A DNA stretch of 64,000 nt, taken from the NCBI RefSeq assembly GCF_001949145.1, contig NW_019091410.1, forward strand, positions 934,658-998,657, written 5' to 3'. This DNA comes from Acanthaster planci. Its lineage: Eukaryota; Echinodermata; Asteroidea; Valvatida; Acanthasteridae. Shown here piece by piece: positions 52,601 to 64,000 of the stretch (positions are counted from its first letter, which is position 1; every line of letters begins with the position of its first letter). Below the pieces are notes generated by a model that saw nothing but the letters and a program-made list of their open reading frames with translations, was not told the DNA's origin and did no database searches. A program made the translations under genes and the position numbers.

Positions 52601-55600
52601 AGTTTGAGTTGGTTTAATTCAGTTTGGGTGTTTTAGTTGGCGTAACAGTACGTGTAAATATTTTTAAATGTAACATGTTTCGTGCGGGCTCGATTGCGAC
52701 CGTAACTTCTAGGAGTGGACAGTTCTGCATGGTCCCACGACTCCGTCGTCTTTCGAACTGACTTCTTTCCCCCAACCCTTGTAAACCCCAACTATCAACT
52801 TCGGGTAGTTGGAGTGATGGAGCACTCGCCCGGAGCTATACGCTCCGTTTCTTAAATAAGACGCCCCCGTCACTGCCCATGAGGAAGGCCGCCCAAATCC
52901 CGCTCCTATTCCGAGGACCATCGGTGTATAAAATCAAAATGAATCGACCCAAATTAAAGCTGCGACTACATGTAGTACCAAAATATACAGTGGGTTCCCA
53001 TGGCTGCCTCAGATAATGGGCGGACTATTAAGCTTAATACTGACCGATGTAATTGGAATCTTGGGAGAAATTGACCGCGTTTGACCCGTGGATGTCATTT
53101 TTTTCAAAGTGATATCCGGGGTTGTTGGCCCGTGCTACCGGCAAGGTTCAACTGCCCCCTTCTTGGCCCAAAATGATCGAACCCGTGGGACAATTCCTTT
53201 CAATTCTTTTAACCCCTTTGAATGATTTCTGTGAACTTTGGGCTTAAATAGCCCCACAACTTAACCCTTGTCAGAAAAGGTCACACCAACCTCCTTTGGT
53301 CGGCTATATTCATGAATATCCGCAGCAAACAAGTGAATAATGTCCGGGTAGTAATTGAACTATCAACCGCAACTCGCCGCATTATGATTAAATCTGATCG
53401 GGAATGCAATTTTCATCGACCAGTTATACAAATTACCTTTTCTCGGTTCATTTGCAAACAGATGAGTAGCAGTTTTGTGAAGTCAAAGGTATTGTGGCGA
53501 GAACAAAGGGACACGCACTGTATGCATTGGCAGAGGCATTCTATAAGGATATTGTAAGTTCACTTTTATTTGTAAACGTGCGAGATTCAAGCTGGCGTGC
53601 AAAATTGAAGGTTTTCAGGCTAAAAAGTCACCGTATAAAATGGCAATCAGGAAATGACTTGATTTTCATGACATAATCGACAAAAATCGGCAAAAAAGGA
53701 GTCCAGAATGCGCGAAGACACATCTAAAGAGCTTCGTAGTATAATTATTATCGATACTCCTTTTCAAAAATCGGGAAATTAATATTTTCTTTTAATGAAG
53801 GGCTGCATGGCCCGAATGAACCAGATTTCGGTTAACCTGATCCATCTCTGGGTTGTTAGTGTACCAGATCATCTCGCCGTGAAAAATGATTAGCGTGTTA
53901 TCCTCCGCTTGGATACCGGTACACTTTCCGTCGCACATCGCGTGATGTTACCGCGAGTTTGCAGCCAACCTGTGCTGATTGAGATGGGAGCATTGCGGAT
54001 TTAAGCGTCACGCCATCTAGGTCAAACATCCCCGAGTGCACTAAGCACCAGCTTGTCCATCTTGCCTTTAGGACACTTTATAATTTATTGCGTGTATAAT
54101 CGAGGTTTTTCATTTTTGGGGTCCCCTCTTCCTTCCTTCCAGCTTGTGGAGGAACAAGAATTGCCGCTGGTGATAGACAACTGGACAACTTTTATTAGCC
54201 TCGGCAACTTGTGATACGAAGCACGCGGTGCTTTTCCGGTAACAGTGTCTCACGCCGGTGACAAACTCGGTAGCCAGGATATGTAGGAAACGAGAATCAG
54301 TTGCGGAAATGTTGCGGAGGATCTTTCACTAGTGCACAAGCGTTCCACTTAAAAAATCCACCTTTGCGGTTAAGAAGGTTAAAGTTGCCTCAGCTGGCCT
54401 GTTCGTTGTAGTTGCGGAATAGCTGTTTCTATAACCACTTCACTTCAATTATATTCCATTCTTGATCGAAACCGGGCTTTGCAAACGACAGATTGCGGTT
54501 ATCGCGCCTGGACATGGCCGGCATGCACGTCGAAATTTTCACGCTACCGTTCCTGAGTCCATGACCAAAGACACATGTATGGCTCTTACAAGGGTGAAAG
54601 TATTGAACTTTTTTTTCTTCTAAAACTGACATGGCGCTTGTTCCATCCCAATTCAGCGTGATTAAAGCGCGCATTTTGCGATGGGAATGATACGATATCC
54701 CTGATTTGGCTGTGTGCATAAATTGTTTGCACATACTTAGGTTGACACCATAAGGGGGGAGGGAGTCTTGACTTTGTTCCTCGTATTCGTAAAGTGAAAT
54801 CTTCTCCAGTTATCCTTGTCACATTTTGTCTGCGTCAATGCATTGTTTTTTGAAATCCCGATAGAAAACAAAATTGACATGTCAAGATAAGATCTGTCCT
54901 AAGGAAAAGACCAACACTGTAGTAATCCATGTTTTATAAGTGTATCGCGGGAAAAGAAACAAATCTAAGTATCTTTCCAAAGAAAATCTGGCTGTTTTCA
55001 TGACTGCGAGAAATGGACTTAATCCTTAGGCCGGCAGGGACCGATGTGGCCTTTTATTTTGCTGGTTGCTCGGAGGGTCTTGACGCATTAGAAGCAGGCC
55101 AATTTCCTGAGTGCACCACTCTCACAATACACGGTGGAGCACATGGCGCAGGGTCGGCATTTTTTCTCTCTCTATCTTCAATCTTCCCTCCTCTTTCTCT
55201 GGCCGTTGCTGGCTCGCTGATTTCCATCAGCCTGGAGCGCACCAGCTAACCTATGAATCAACCCGCATGTTAAAGCCCTGTTCGACCTCGTCTAGACTTT
55301 GCCAAGTCTCTAATGGTCACGGTTTCCGTGTTTCCACAAAGGTCAGACATTTGTTGTTTTTACAGTGAATTATTTGCAGGCTTTGTGGTCCTGTTAATGA
55401 AAATTTTACTAGGGCACAGCTAGGCATAATTCTGTTTTTGGGGACTACCGCGCTTTTTTTCTTTTGTCACGTCGTAACATTTTGTTAATCAAAACCTACA
55501 ATGTGCATAGCGACAGGTATCGAGTGTGCAGAACTCCAGGTTTCCCGTCAGCTCCCAGAAGAATACCTGTTCACATCTGATAGATCGGCCCGACATCTCC

Positions 55601-57490
55601 ACCCAATTTGAGCGCGGAAACTTCCCTGCACTCGCGCTAATTGCTGGCGGAACTTATTCGGTGCAAGCTGCCTTTGGATTAGGAGCAAGATTGGGCGACA
55701 AAATGCGCCCACGGTATAGTAAGAGCGATCGGTTGAGGGTTACAAAGTTTGCAAGACAGATCCTCTATTTTGGACGTAGTGCCAAATCGCCACTTTGACA
55801 TGTCAGATATTTTCCTTACTCAACTCCAGTTCCATTTCTTCTCCTCGGAAAGCCTGAAGTAACTTCAAGAAGTCATCTTGTAATTAGATACAAGTCGTTC
55901 GTGAGCATTTACAAAGAAAACCGCAGACGTAAACTTAAAAGTAGAAGTATATTGGGACAGTTTAACACTCTTACACCTTTCTCTGTAAGATATTTTTTGA
56001 ACGTTGGCAAGTCGTCTAGTTAACATATTGGATAAATATATAACCATGAAGGGGCTTCCCGTAAACTCAAATACAAGGGCCAACGCATCTGCACTGCTCA
56101 CGAATTTCAAAGTGCGCATTTTCTTAGCCGCTCTCCACATTATTACAAGATCAAATTTTGGAAAGAGTCTCGGCAGATTTTTTTGTCAGGTATCTCCAAA
56201 AAAAAAAAAAAACCAAAAATCTCTACTTTTCCCCCAAAGTAATCTTATGGAATGGGATGGTGAAGTGAGTAGGTAAGCACAAAGACAGTTTAGAGAAAAA
56301 AAGGTACAACAGAAAACCAGTGAGACAAAGTGGATTGACAGCACAAAGGAACTTGAAAGCAACGACTTAAAGACGACTGTCAGGGGAAATGAAGAGCGGG
56401 CACTAGAAAGGTCGAGCCAAACGGGCTCAGAGGAAACAACCCCAAGCTTGCACGGCTTAGTCCAGATTCCTCGCTACAGGTCCCCTTCATGGGTGAAGAT
56501 AAGGCAGTGCAATCAGGTTATGAATCCTGTCCAGGATACATGGGGAGGCCTTGTCTTATTTCTAAGACTTTCGAATATAAGACAGGCCTAGTAGGTCATG
56601 TATACAGTTGGACCGTGAACAAAACTCAAGGTGTGTTGTTTCCATTTCGGGTGAAACAAAGCAAGTTGTATTGCAGTCCAGTAATGTCAGATTATTGTCT
56701 GATCACAGCGAGAAAAACACTCGGTTGCACCCCATTCGCCATCGTATACAAACCGATTTACCGCGCAAAGCATCCTAGAGTAACTTGTAGTTGCGCAGTG
56801 GGAGCAGCTAGCTCGTGCAGCGTAAGTACATCGCACTGTTACGTCGCCAGACAGCCCGTTACAACGGTTTATGACAATCTAATTAGGGGCGCAATTACAG
56901 GGCGGATCTGGTCGGCATTATACGCGCGTGTCCTCGGCATGTTTTTGTCTGGGGGACACGAGCAATCCATCAGGTAGCTGTCTTAAGTTTATAAACATCT
57001 TACAAGTTGTCGCATGTGGCTGAACACTCTGTTAAAAAAAAACAGCCTCACTTCCCCATAAACTTGAAGACTTGCTTACACTAAAAAATTGGACATGTTC
57101 ACGCATGTAATTTAATAAGGTCTTTAGTCGAGTGGCGATTACTGCTCTGTGCAGACCTAAAAGTACCGGCAAGGGCAGCGTTGTGGGACGATTTTACAAG
57201 GAATGATGGTATCGACAGTGTAGAGTTTGTGTGCTTTCTATCCAGATGACCCAGTTTATGAAAAGTGCGTTGGGTCATCAGCATATGCAGTTGGCACGAT
57301 TTTAATTTGGCAGGAAATTTGACTTGTTCAACTGTACGCAAAAAGGTAAACACGTTCCTATCCATGCAGGCCTAAATAAACTCGTGCAGTGTTTGTACGA
57401 CGGAGTGATTCAACTCCCTGACATTTCCGGTTGATATCCAGGAAACAGTTATTGACCGTAAAAACGAACAGAAACCTGAGGGATACTTAC

Positions 57491-58520
57491 GGACACACTC
57501 GTTGGCTTCCTTGGTGGTTGCTCGCGCCCAGGGTCTGTCGTAGTGGAACGGCTTGCACATCTCGCACTCCGCTCCCGCCGTGTTGTGCTTACAGTCACAG
57601 ACGGGATTGCCATCCCGGTCTTTGATGCAGCGGGACGCGTGCCCGTTGCACTTGCAGCGCCCGCCCACGGAGAAGTCGGACACGGCGTAGTAGAAGCTCT
57701 CGCGGATGGAGTCGTCGAGTTCCTCGTCGCCCAGCGATGGTAAGCGGTTGAAGATCACCTTGACGTCCGTGGCCGTGACCCAGTCCTGGAGCACGGGGCT
57801 GTTGTCGAAATCAAAGGCAGACGGGCGTCCCTCAAGCGAGCTGAACGCGACGCGCGAGCCGGCACCCGCCACCGGCGCAAGCTCTGTGCTCAGGATGTCG
57901 GTGCAGATCGCTTCCTGCTCGTTCTGCTTGGTGATCGGGGCGTTCTTGGTCTGCCCGTACACCTTCCGGCACTGGCTGGAGTAGTAATGGTACGGCTGCC
58001 ACGTCTTGCCGTAGTCCTGCGATTTCAGGATGGACATGGAGTCTGGACGCAGGGAGCAAAACTCCAAGGAGATGTAGGTGAGTTCGTACATCTTCCCCAG
58101 CGCAAGATGCAGGCTGACGTTGTGAGGATTGGCGGTGAAGGGCTCCGACTGCCAACACGTCAGGTTGTTAGGGTTGTGCAAGTCGGTCAGATACTCGGGT
58201 GGATGCCTCCTCTTGGGCTGGTTGGCGTCGCACACGAAGCAGTTCCGCTGCCGTTCCCCCTCGTCGCCGCTGGACAGGGCGCAGAAGCGACTCGGCGGCG
58301 TTCCGCACGTGCTGGACGCCTCCACGGGAACGCCGAACGCAGCGTTGACAAAGTCGGGGACGCAGCGCCGTGGCTGGCCGCCCGGCTCGCTATAGCAGGG
58401 ATCCGGCTGGTTCTGTTGCGCTGCGAACATGTTCAAATTCTGTCCGGCCGATCTGGCGCACCATATCCCATTCAACAACAACACTGCCAGCAGATACCGA
58501 AATCTCACAGCAAAATACAT
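57491..58520 (-). CDS. NTN1: Netrin coding exon 1: signal peptide, laminin N-terminal domain, EGF repeat LE1
   Basis: This exon encodes residues 1-343 plus the first base of codon 344. A hydrophobic stretch at residues 9-22 inside a short basic-started leader is a classical signal peptide, probably cleaved around residues 25-26. The laminin N-terminal domain follows (about 39-287) with family hallmarks such as [32 protein letters not shown] and [19 protein letters not shown]1 starts at [13 protein letters not shown] and has all eight cysteines (289, 291, 298, 308, 310, 319, 322, 342). N-glycosylation sequons are at N119 (NLT) and N134 (NVS). The frame continues past the exon to a stop at 57372, but homology ends exactly at a C|GTAAGT donor. 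The start is the first ATG before the signal peptide, preceded by GGAAG. The exon is much more GC-rich than the introns, which creates long antisense shadow frames. Confidence 0.98.
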
Positions 58521-58530
58521 CTTCCTAAAA
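58521..58530 (-). promoter_or_regulatory. Possible 3' splice site just upstream of the netrin start codon
   Basis: On the minus strand the sequence TTTTAG (58530-58525) is followed by GAAG and then the ATG at 58520. This could be the acceptor of a 5' UTR intron, as in vertebrate netrin-1 where the first coding exon follows a non-coding exon. The pyrimidine tract before it is weak, so the site may be fortuitous. Confidence 0.25.
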
Positions 58531-61500
58531 TATTCCTGGGTATAATGTATAATATAAGGGCACAGAAAATCCGAGGAAAATTTAACCTTTAGTAGCCGTA
58601 GTTAATCTGTTTATCGACAGTGGAAACTCTGGAGAATGCGGCTCCCTCAGAGTGTGTTGATCACAAAGAACGCCGGCATCGAGACCCGATCAAGAGGTGT
58701 GAATCCGGCTCTCCTACTTGACAACGGCAGCGGTGCTCTGTGTAAACTACACGTGTGTATACCGAACACTGCAGGCTCTCGAGTGGAGTCGACCAACCCT
58801 TTCACGCACCGTCAAACAGGGCAGAATGAGGGCACGTCGAGATGTTGCCTGCGCCTCCTCTTTTCACGCTAATATTTGTCTTGCTCTCAACTCCAACAAA
58901 TCCATCCCTGGCCGCCCCATTCAAATCCAGCGATCCGGGGCCACCACGGGTGAGCTGTGTAACCTCTACACGCAAGTGAACACGATCGCCTACAACTTCC
59001 TGTTGGTATTAAGGTCCACCGCAATACTGGCTCGTCATCCACGAATCGAGTGGCGTTGTTCTGTCGGGAGTTGGGATCGCGCAGAAAAAAATCCGGCGTG
59101 TTACCAGCAGACGAGATGAACATACACTGAACTACGTAAAAGCTGTGATTAGATATGTCTCATTGGCTGCTAATCGGTTGCGTTGCTCCGCGATCACCCC
59201 GCTTTGCTAAGAAGTGTTTCGGGGCGGTCCCCGTTAAACAGAGTACCACCAATTCAACCCAATGAGTTTAGCATTGCACATTCATCGTGCGCTGCACCGA
59301 TGCGCATGCCCTGAACAGACCAATCAAATCGGTTTGGATACAAGTGCGCTGGATTCAGACATTCCACGCAGTATCGAGTGGAGAACGTGTGTAGCATGAA
59401 TTGTAGGAAGTGTGTAAGTTCACTTAAGGGGTACGGGTATCCACGGTAGAAGGTACGTCTGTCGTTCACTCATTTCAACATGAGCCCCAGCACCGTAGGT
59501 GCATGTGCACAATTATTAGACCGGTTTCACGTACCGTCAGTTGTATGGTTGGAGTAATTCAATCGTGGAAATGAAAGCGTAGAGCTGCTGCATGCAACGC
59601 TGTTACTCGGCTGTCAATGACCCACCGATAATGTGATCAAAATTGAGGGATAATAATCGACAGCTGTACTGATTCCCCAGTACGCAAGACAGGATGGAGA
59701 TGTACGACGAGTCCCCTCCACTTTCACACTTTATCTGTGGCCCAAGCCACGGCTTAAATATGCCCCACACCGCGACGATAATAAAATATATGATGTTCGC
59801 GACGGGCTCCCGAGGCAAATATGTATCCGGAATGTCTGACGGTGTGCCAGACGCTCTGTATGGGAATCTCATGGCTTAGGCTTACACCTGTTTAAGTACA
59901 AGTATGTACAGTGTTTCAAATTATGCGTATGGACTGAACTTCAGAAAGGAATATTATCACTTAATTAAGGTAGAAATTAAACATATCTGTTGGGATCAGG
60001 GGAACTTAGTGTAAGCCTTCCTTCCCTTCCCCCACGGGAACCGATCTGGACATATCCCCCCTGCTGGTGACAAGGTTCATTTGTAGCTGAACGGGGTAAT
60101 TGAATCAATGTCACAGCCTCGAAGGGATGATGTACATGTACATCCGCGACATTTCAGATCCTGCACCACTTTTCACTAATGCAGGTAATTCATTCCGCCC
60201 AAAACTGGCTGGTTCCCCACCTTTAAAGCACACTTTTAAACGCTGCGATTTGACATCCCGCTCGGTAGCCTGGCTAACAATGCACATGTCGCCGACGATC
60301 ACACCTCTTTGACAGCGGGGCACACCACAGACCGCAAAAGCTCGCGCAGGACGCGCGGTCAGAATTTTGGCGGTTCTTTTCGCTACCATGTAAATTTTTT
60401 GCCCTTGGCAAGGCATACTTCGCGATTGGCCTCCAAATGACTGGTGAAGGTCACACCGTCTTTTTGATTGCCCCCTTAGGAACGGGTTCTGAAAGTAAAG
60501 GTACTAAACAGAAATACCGTCGACGCCAAAGATGTATTCTGCTTCTTGGGTAGAAAAATGCCTCAGTGGCCCATATAGGCTGAATCCAGTCGGGGATTAT
60601 CATCCAAATAAACGGAGAATGGTCATTTTCTCGATATGTCTAAATGTTACATATTTATGAATGATCATTTGATAGCAGCTTCCATGTGCGTCTAAACGCA
60701 TGCGTCTGCAGCACAGATACGCTGCATTAGCCCTGTAAACTGAGGGGCCTACATACAGTACATGTGCATCCAGTCACACAACGAACAATACCTGCTGGTA
60801 TTCATGTTCTGAACAGACCGGAAATTGAGGACAAAACTATTTTATACATTATACCTTTGGCTGATTGACAAAGTAAGACTTCTTCGTTACGGACTTCCAC
60901 ATGCAACTTGAAGAATTTGAAGGTCGAGTTCGACGAGGAAACAATCGGGAGAGAAAAACGTATTGTTTTTACGGGCCTGTTCATTTTTTAAAAATAATTC
61001 CTACAAGCTGTCAGATGCGAGTGTCGTACTCGTCAAATGAACAATTAGTGCTGGTGAGGACTCCCCACTGAATCCAAGAAACAAGCCGTGTTGGAGGCGC
61101 CATCACAGACTGCTTGACCTATTGACGAGGAAAATAGGTACACGGGGGGAAGACCTGTGGTAGAACGCGTACAGAAAGCACAGTCTCTGAACTTTCAAAC
61201 AAGCGTGCGCGATCACTAGCGGACAGCTTAATGATTTGGACCTAACTGGCCGAGTTAAGCCTATTTCATTTGATACCCTCACACAGCATGCGAAGGAACA
61301 CCTATTACTGTATCTCGTGGCCAAGATTTGGCCACCTTCTTTTATCACAATGACGTTATTCTTGCTTTTTCCTTTTGAGATGTATCAAACATCAACATTG
61401 AAAATGAACTACAGGTATATCTCACGAGTAACGTTTCATACTCAACGATTCCAAAAACAGCGGTGCAAGACACAGTGCTTTACACTTCATTTTACCGTCT

Positions 61501-64000
61501 CGACCTACTTTGATATGCCTGTAATGAAGTACTCTAATTGGTATGCTCTCAAAACCCGAAATTGGTCGACAAATCGAATATTATTGCCAAAAGTAGAAGA
61601 CTCATCTTGTTGAAATAGAATACCCTCTCTTGCCTGTCTCTTTACATAAATACCGTCTAATGTCACCCGTAACAAGGCTGTGATATGTTGGATTTTAAGC
61701 TATTCAGTGTCGGCCTTTCTGTTCTGCGATACGCGGGTGTGAGACGAGCCAAACTGTCGTCAATGCACGCTCTTACAAATACGTCCGTGTCAGACAATGC
61801 AGTCTAGCGGGCCCTTTTGTTGCATGACTTTTTGCCATTCTTCAGGATTGGTCAGTCATCACAGTATCCGTCAGACCGGGTAAATGTCACCGAGGGTATT
61901 TATTACAAGCATGCAGAGGTCACTTGTCTTAAAACCACTGTTTTACCTATGTGAAAAATTGTGTGTAAGCCGACACGCACTCACTGTCCATTGCCTGATA
62001 ATCTGAAACAACACTCTGAAATATTTTCAAAATGGCAGTCAGGTCAGTCAAATCTGAACTGAATAAAAAAAATCTGCACAGAAACTTGATGCTTATGAAT
62101 GCTGATGACCTGATTCATTTTGAGACATCGAGTATTTATTTATTTTGTTGTTTCGACCATTAAAGAGCCAATGACATTTTGCAAAATGGTGGCAATCAAT
62201 TATTCGGTCTGCTCCTCAAATGAAACGGAGCAATTGTACGCGATAGTGAGACAAAATTCAGACGTCGTTATCATCACCATCGTTGCGATCCCTTTCGTTT
62301 GTAGCCAAGCCGGTGCACGTAGTCCTACTCCGCACAAGAGAGCGCCGCGTCATCCAACCTGTCCGTTGATGGACAGGGGATTTCAACTCGAGAAAAAAAT
62401 AGGCCGGCTAGACAGAGGATGCGAACCCAGCATAAAGTATTATAACAAGAGGCCTACATGTCACTTTCCTTGTTCAGCTTCAATCGTCTCTGAGTAGCTC
62501 TTCCTGTCTTGGTGATATCCATCCCTCGGGTAGAACACTTTCGTGCCTGAAGCATCCTGCTCTGCTCCCCAAACCGATGACCCATCTTTCCCGTCGAACG
62601 AACCTTGGTGCTTTCTCGGGGGCACCGTCCAAATTGTAATATTCTTGTTGCCGTCAGAGTATATTTAATGAAGCATATATTTCTTGGCTTCCAACTCGAC
62701 GGCCAATTCTCTGGGTAATAGTGTAGGACTGGTATTGTGTCAGGAGTTGGAAGGCCTACTACGTGACGTACATTCTAGACCACCACGTTGCAGGTCAGAC
62801 TGGGATGATATCAACAAGTACAGTCACCACCATCAACATATCATACCTGTTCCTAGCGATTGCCGTGTAGAGTTTGCAGGAATTCCTGTCTACGAGCCAT
62901 AGTGCGACCAACTAGACTGAGACAAACGTTCATCAGGAAGTGTAGTCAGATCCGACAACGTACATCCCCGCACCATCGCAGATTTGAGCAGATGCAGCAA
63001 CGTGATCGGCTTCTGTCCTCGCAAAAAAAATAAAAATCTACAAAAAGTGCAACTTTCACTGTAGTGTAATCCGTCCCTGTTTTGTCCTACCACGGTTGCA
63101 GTTATGCATGTTATCTATCTTTATAAAAAAGGTTGTAGGAAGATGGAATGCTGTCATTACTATGCGACACAGACTTAGGCCTAATTATGCACCAGTAGCG
63201 GTCACATTTAAGCAAACATTTAGTTACACGGTTGCAGTTATGCATGTTATCTATCTTTATAAAAAAGGTTGTAGGAAGATGGAATGCTGTCATTACTATG
63301 CGACACAGACTTAGGCCTAATTATGCACCAGTAGCGGTCACATTTAAGCAAACATTTAGTTACCTCCACCCCATTTTTTTTGGGGGGGGGGTGTCTAGCT
63401 GTAGCGACACACCGTGTCTTCAATCAGTCTGTGGGCTCAAATAAGTGAAGCTCGGGCACAGTGGAAAGATGGCGTTGACATTTTTGAAAAGGCGCCCGCC
63501 AAAATGCCCAGATGAGTCAGGCCGTGTTGACAGCATTGCTCCCTGCTCTTAGTACACGTGTCCGTCCACGGGGTGTAGATTTGAAGCACAGGAATATATT
63601 AGAAAGGCCCCCTTACCAATCCCTTCAAAATTAACGTACATAAAACATGCGAAGTTGGAAGGGGATCATTCCCAATTCCAATGCGTGGCTCAGCCATTGG
63701 GATTGTCTTGATTCGGTTTGGTAGATTAGAATAACTTTCTGGTTCATTTTTCACCCATAAAATGAGGTAGTGATAACCTCTTTTTTTGCTTAAAACAAAC
63801 CAGAAATTAATTTCAACACTGTACATGTACACCAAACTTGGGCTGACAGAACCCAAATTTGGATACTTGCTGGTTTCAACCTCCCTTGTTGGGTTCAAAA
63901 TGTAACCCAGTAAGTTTTCGGTGAATATCAAATGCCATCCAGAGTCTTGTTGAGACCAATACTGAAGCAAAGCTGCATAAATGCTTACTCACGGGAGCTA
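58527..64000. other. 5' flank of the netrin gene; promoter or 5' UTR exon expected but not pinpointed
   Basis: No coding gene is recognised. The first kilobase is richer in CpG than the introns and includes an NRF1-like TGCGCATGCC at 59301-59310 and a CCAAT motif near 59319. No TATA box sits at a sensible distance from a definable start site: the TATA-like sequence around 58541-58556 is too close to the ATG to be assigned. A perfect 136-bp tandem duplication lies at 63092-63363. The rest is unstructured. Confidence 0.5.
63092..63363 (+). repeat. Perfect tandem duplication, 2 x 136 bp
   Basis: Positions 63092-63227 and 63228-63363 are identical, each running from ACGGTTGCAGTTATGCATG to AACATTTAGTTAC. 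No mismatch was found on reading both copies. No gene lies in it. Confidence 0.95.

Noticed and set aside
57372-57490. Extension of the netrin exon 1 frame to a stop at 57372
   Set aside because: Homology stops exactly at the GTAAGT donor, and the LE2 exon continues the protein in frame; the extension is read-through into intron 1.
57431-58592. Plus-strand open frames up to 201 codons opposite netrin exon 1
   Set aside because: They are antisense shadows of a GC-rich coding exon whose minus-strand frame is an unmistakable netrin; no independent family similarity is seen.
62120-62497. 125-codon plus-strand frame in the netrin 5' flank
   Set aside because: No recognisable domain, composition like surrounding non-coding DNA, no promoter or splice support.
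63599-63970. 123-codon minus-strand frame upstream of netrin
   Set aside because: No recognised family and no splice or promoter context; could be a repeat fragment but not supportable as a gene.

Overview
This window is animal genomic DNA dominated by one large gene. A netrin gene of the netrin-1 type (secreted, laminin-related axon-guidance cue) lies on the minus strand. Its start codon is at 58520 and it runs leftward off the window at position 1. Four coding exons are visible: 57491-58520, 32683-32871, 12899-13048 and 162-221. All junctions have GT/AG signals and all introns are phase 1. Together they encode residues 1-476 plus one base of codon 477: signal peptide, laminin N-terminal domain, three laminin-type EGF repeats with all 24 cysteines, and a proline-rich linker. 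The C-terminal netrin (NTR/C345C) domain must lie beyond the left edge. No other protein-coding gene, rRNA gene or genuine tRNA gene can be supported.

The protein is very close to vertebrate netrin-1, but the genomic setting does not look vertebrate: AT-rich introns, tRNA-derived SINEs, many short inverted-repeat DNA elements and a strong excess of the octamer TACATGTA. This suggests a marine invertebrate, most likely a non-vertebrate deuterostome. An amphioxus is my best guess; a hemichordate or echinoderm is not excluded.

Layout: 1-161 is the start of intron 4. Intron 3 (222-12898) carries a cluster of inverted-repeat elements at 8.4-9.1 kb with SINE-like debris beside it. Intron 2 (13049-32682) holds a 305-bp MITE close to exon 3, a near-complete composite SINE, a 10-bp minisatellite, an element with a 9-bp target duplication, a 337-bp foldback element and an unexplained block open in two plus-strand frames. 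Intron 1 (32872-57490) holds a 25/26-bp minisatellite beside exon 2, a 615-bp foldback element with a second 139-bp MITE nested in one arm, an (AG)21 run, one exact Gli-consensus site and the single unresolved base (38853). The 5' flank (58521-64000) should hold the promoter and any 5' UTR exon, and it contains a perfect 136-bp tandem duplication.

The plus-strand open frames opposite netrin exon 1 are shadows of the GC-rich coding exon. I found no previously undescribed gene system. The most interesting non-netrin signals are the perfect 61-bp hairpin, the nested foldback/MITE pair, the two stop-poor blocks at 25.8-26.4 and 56.5-57.0 kb, and the TACATGTA excess.
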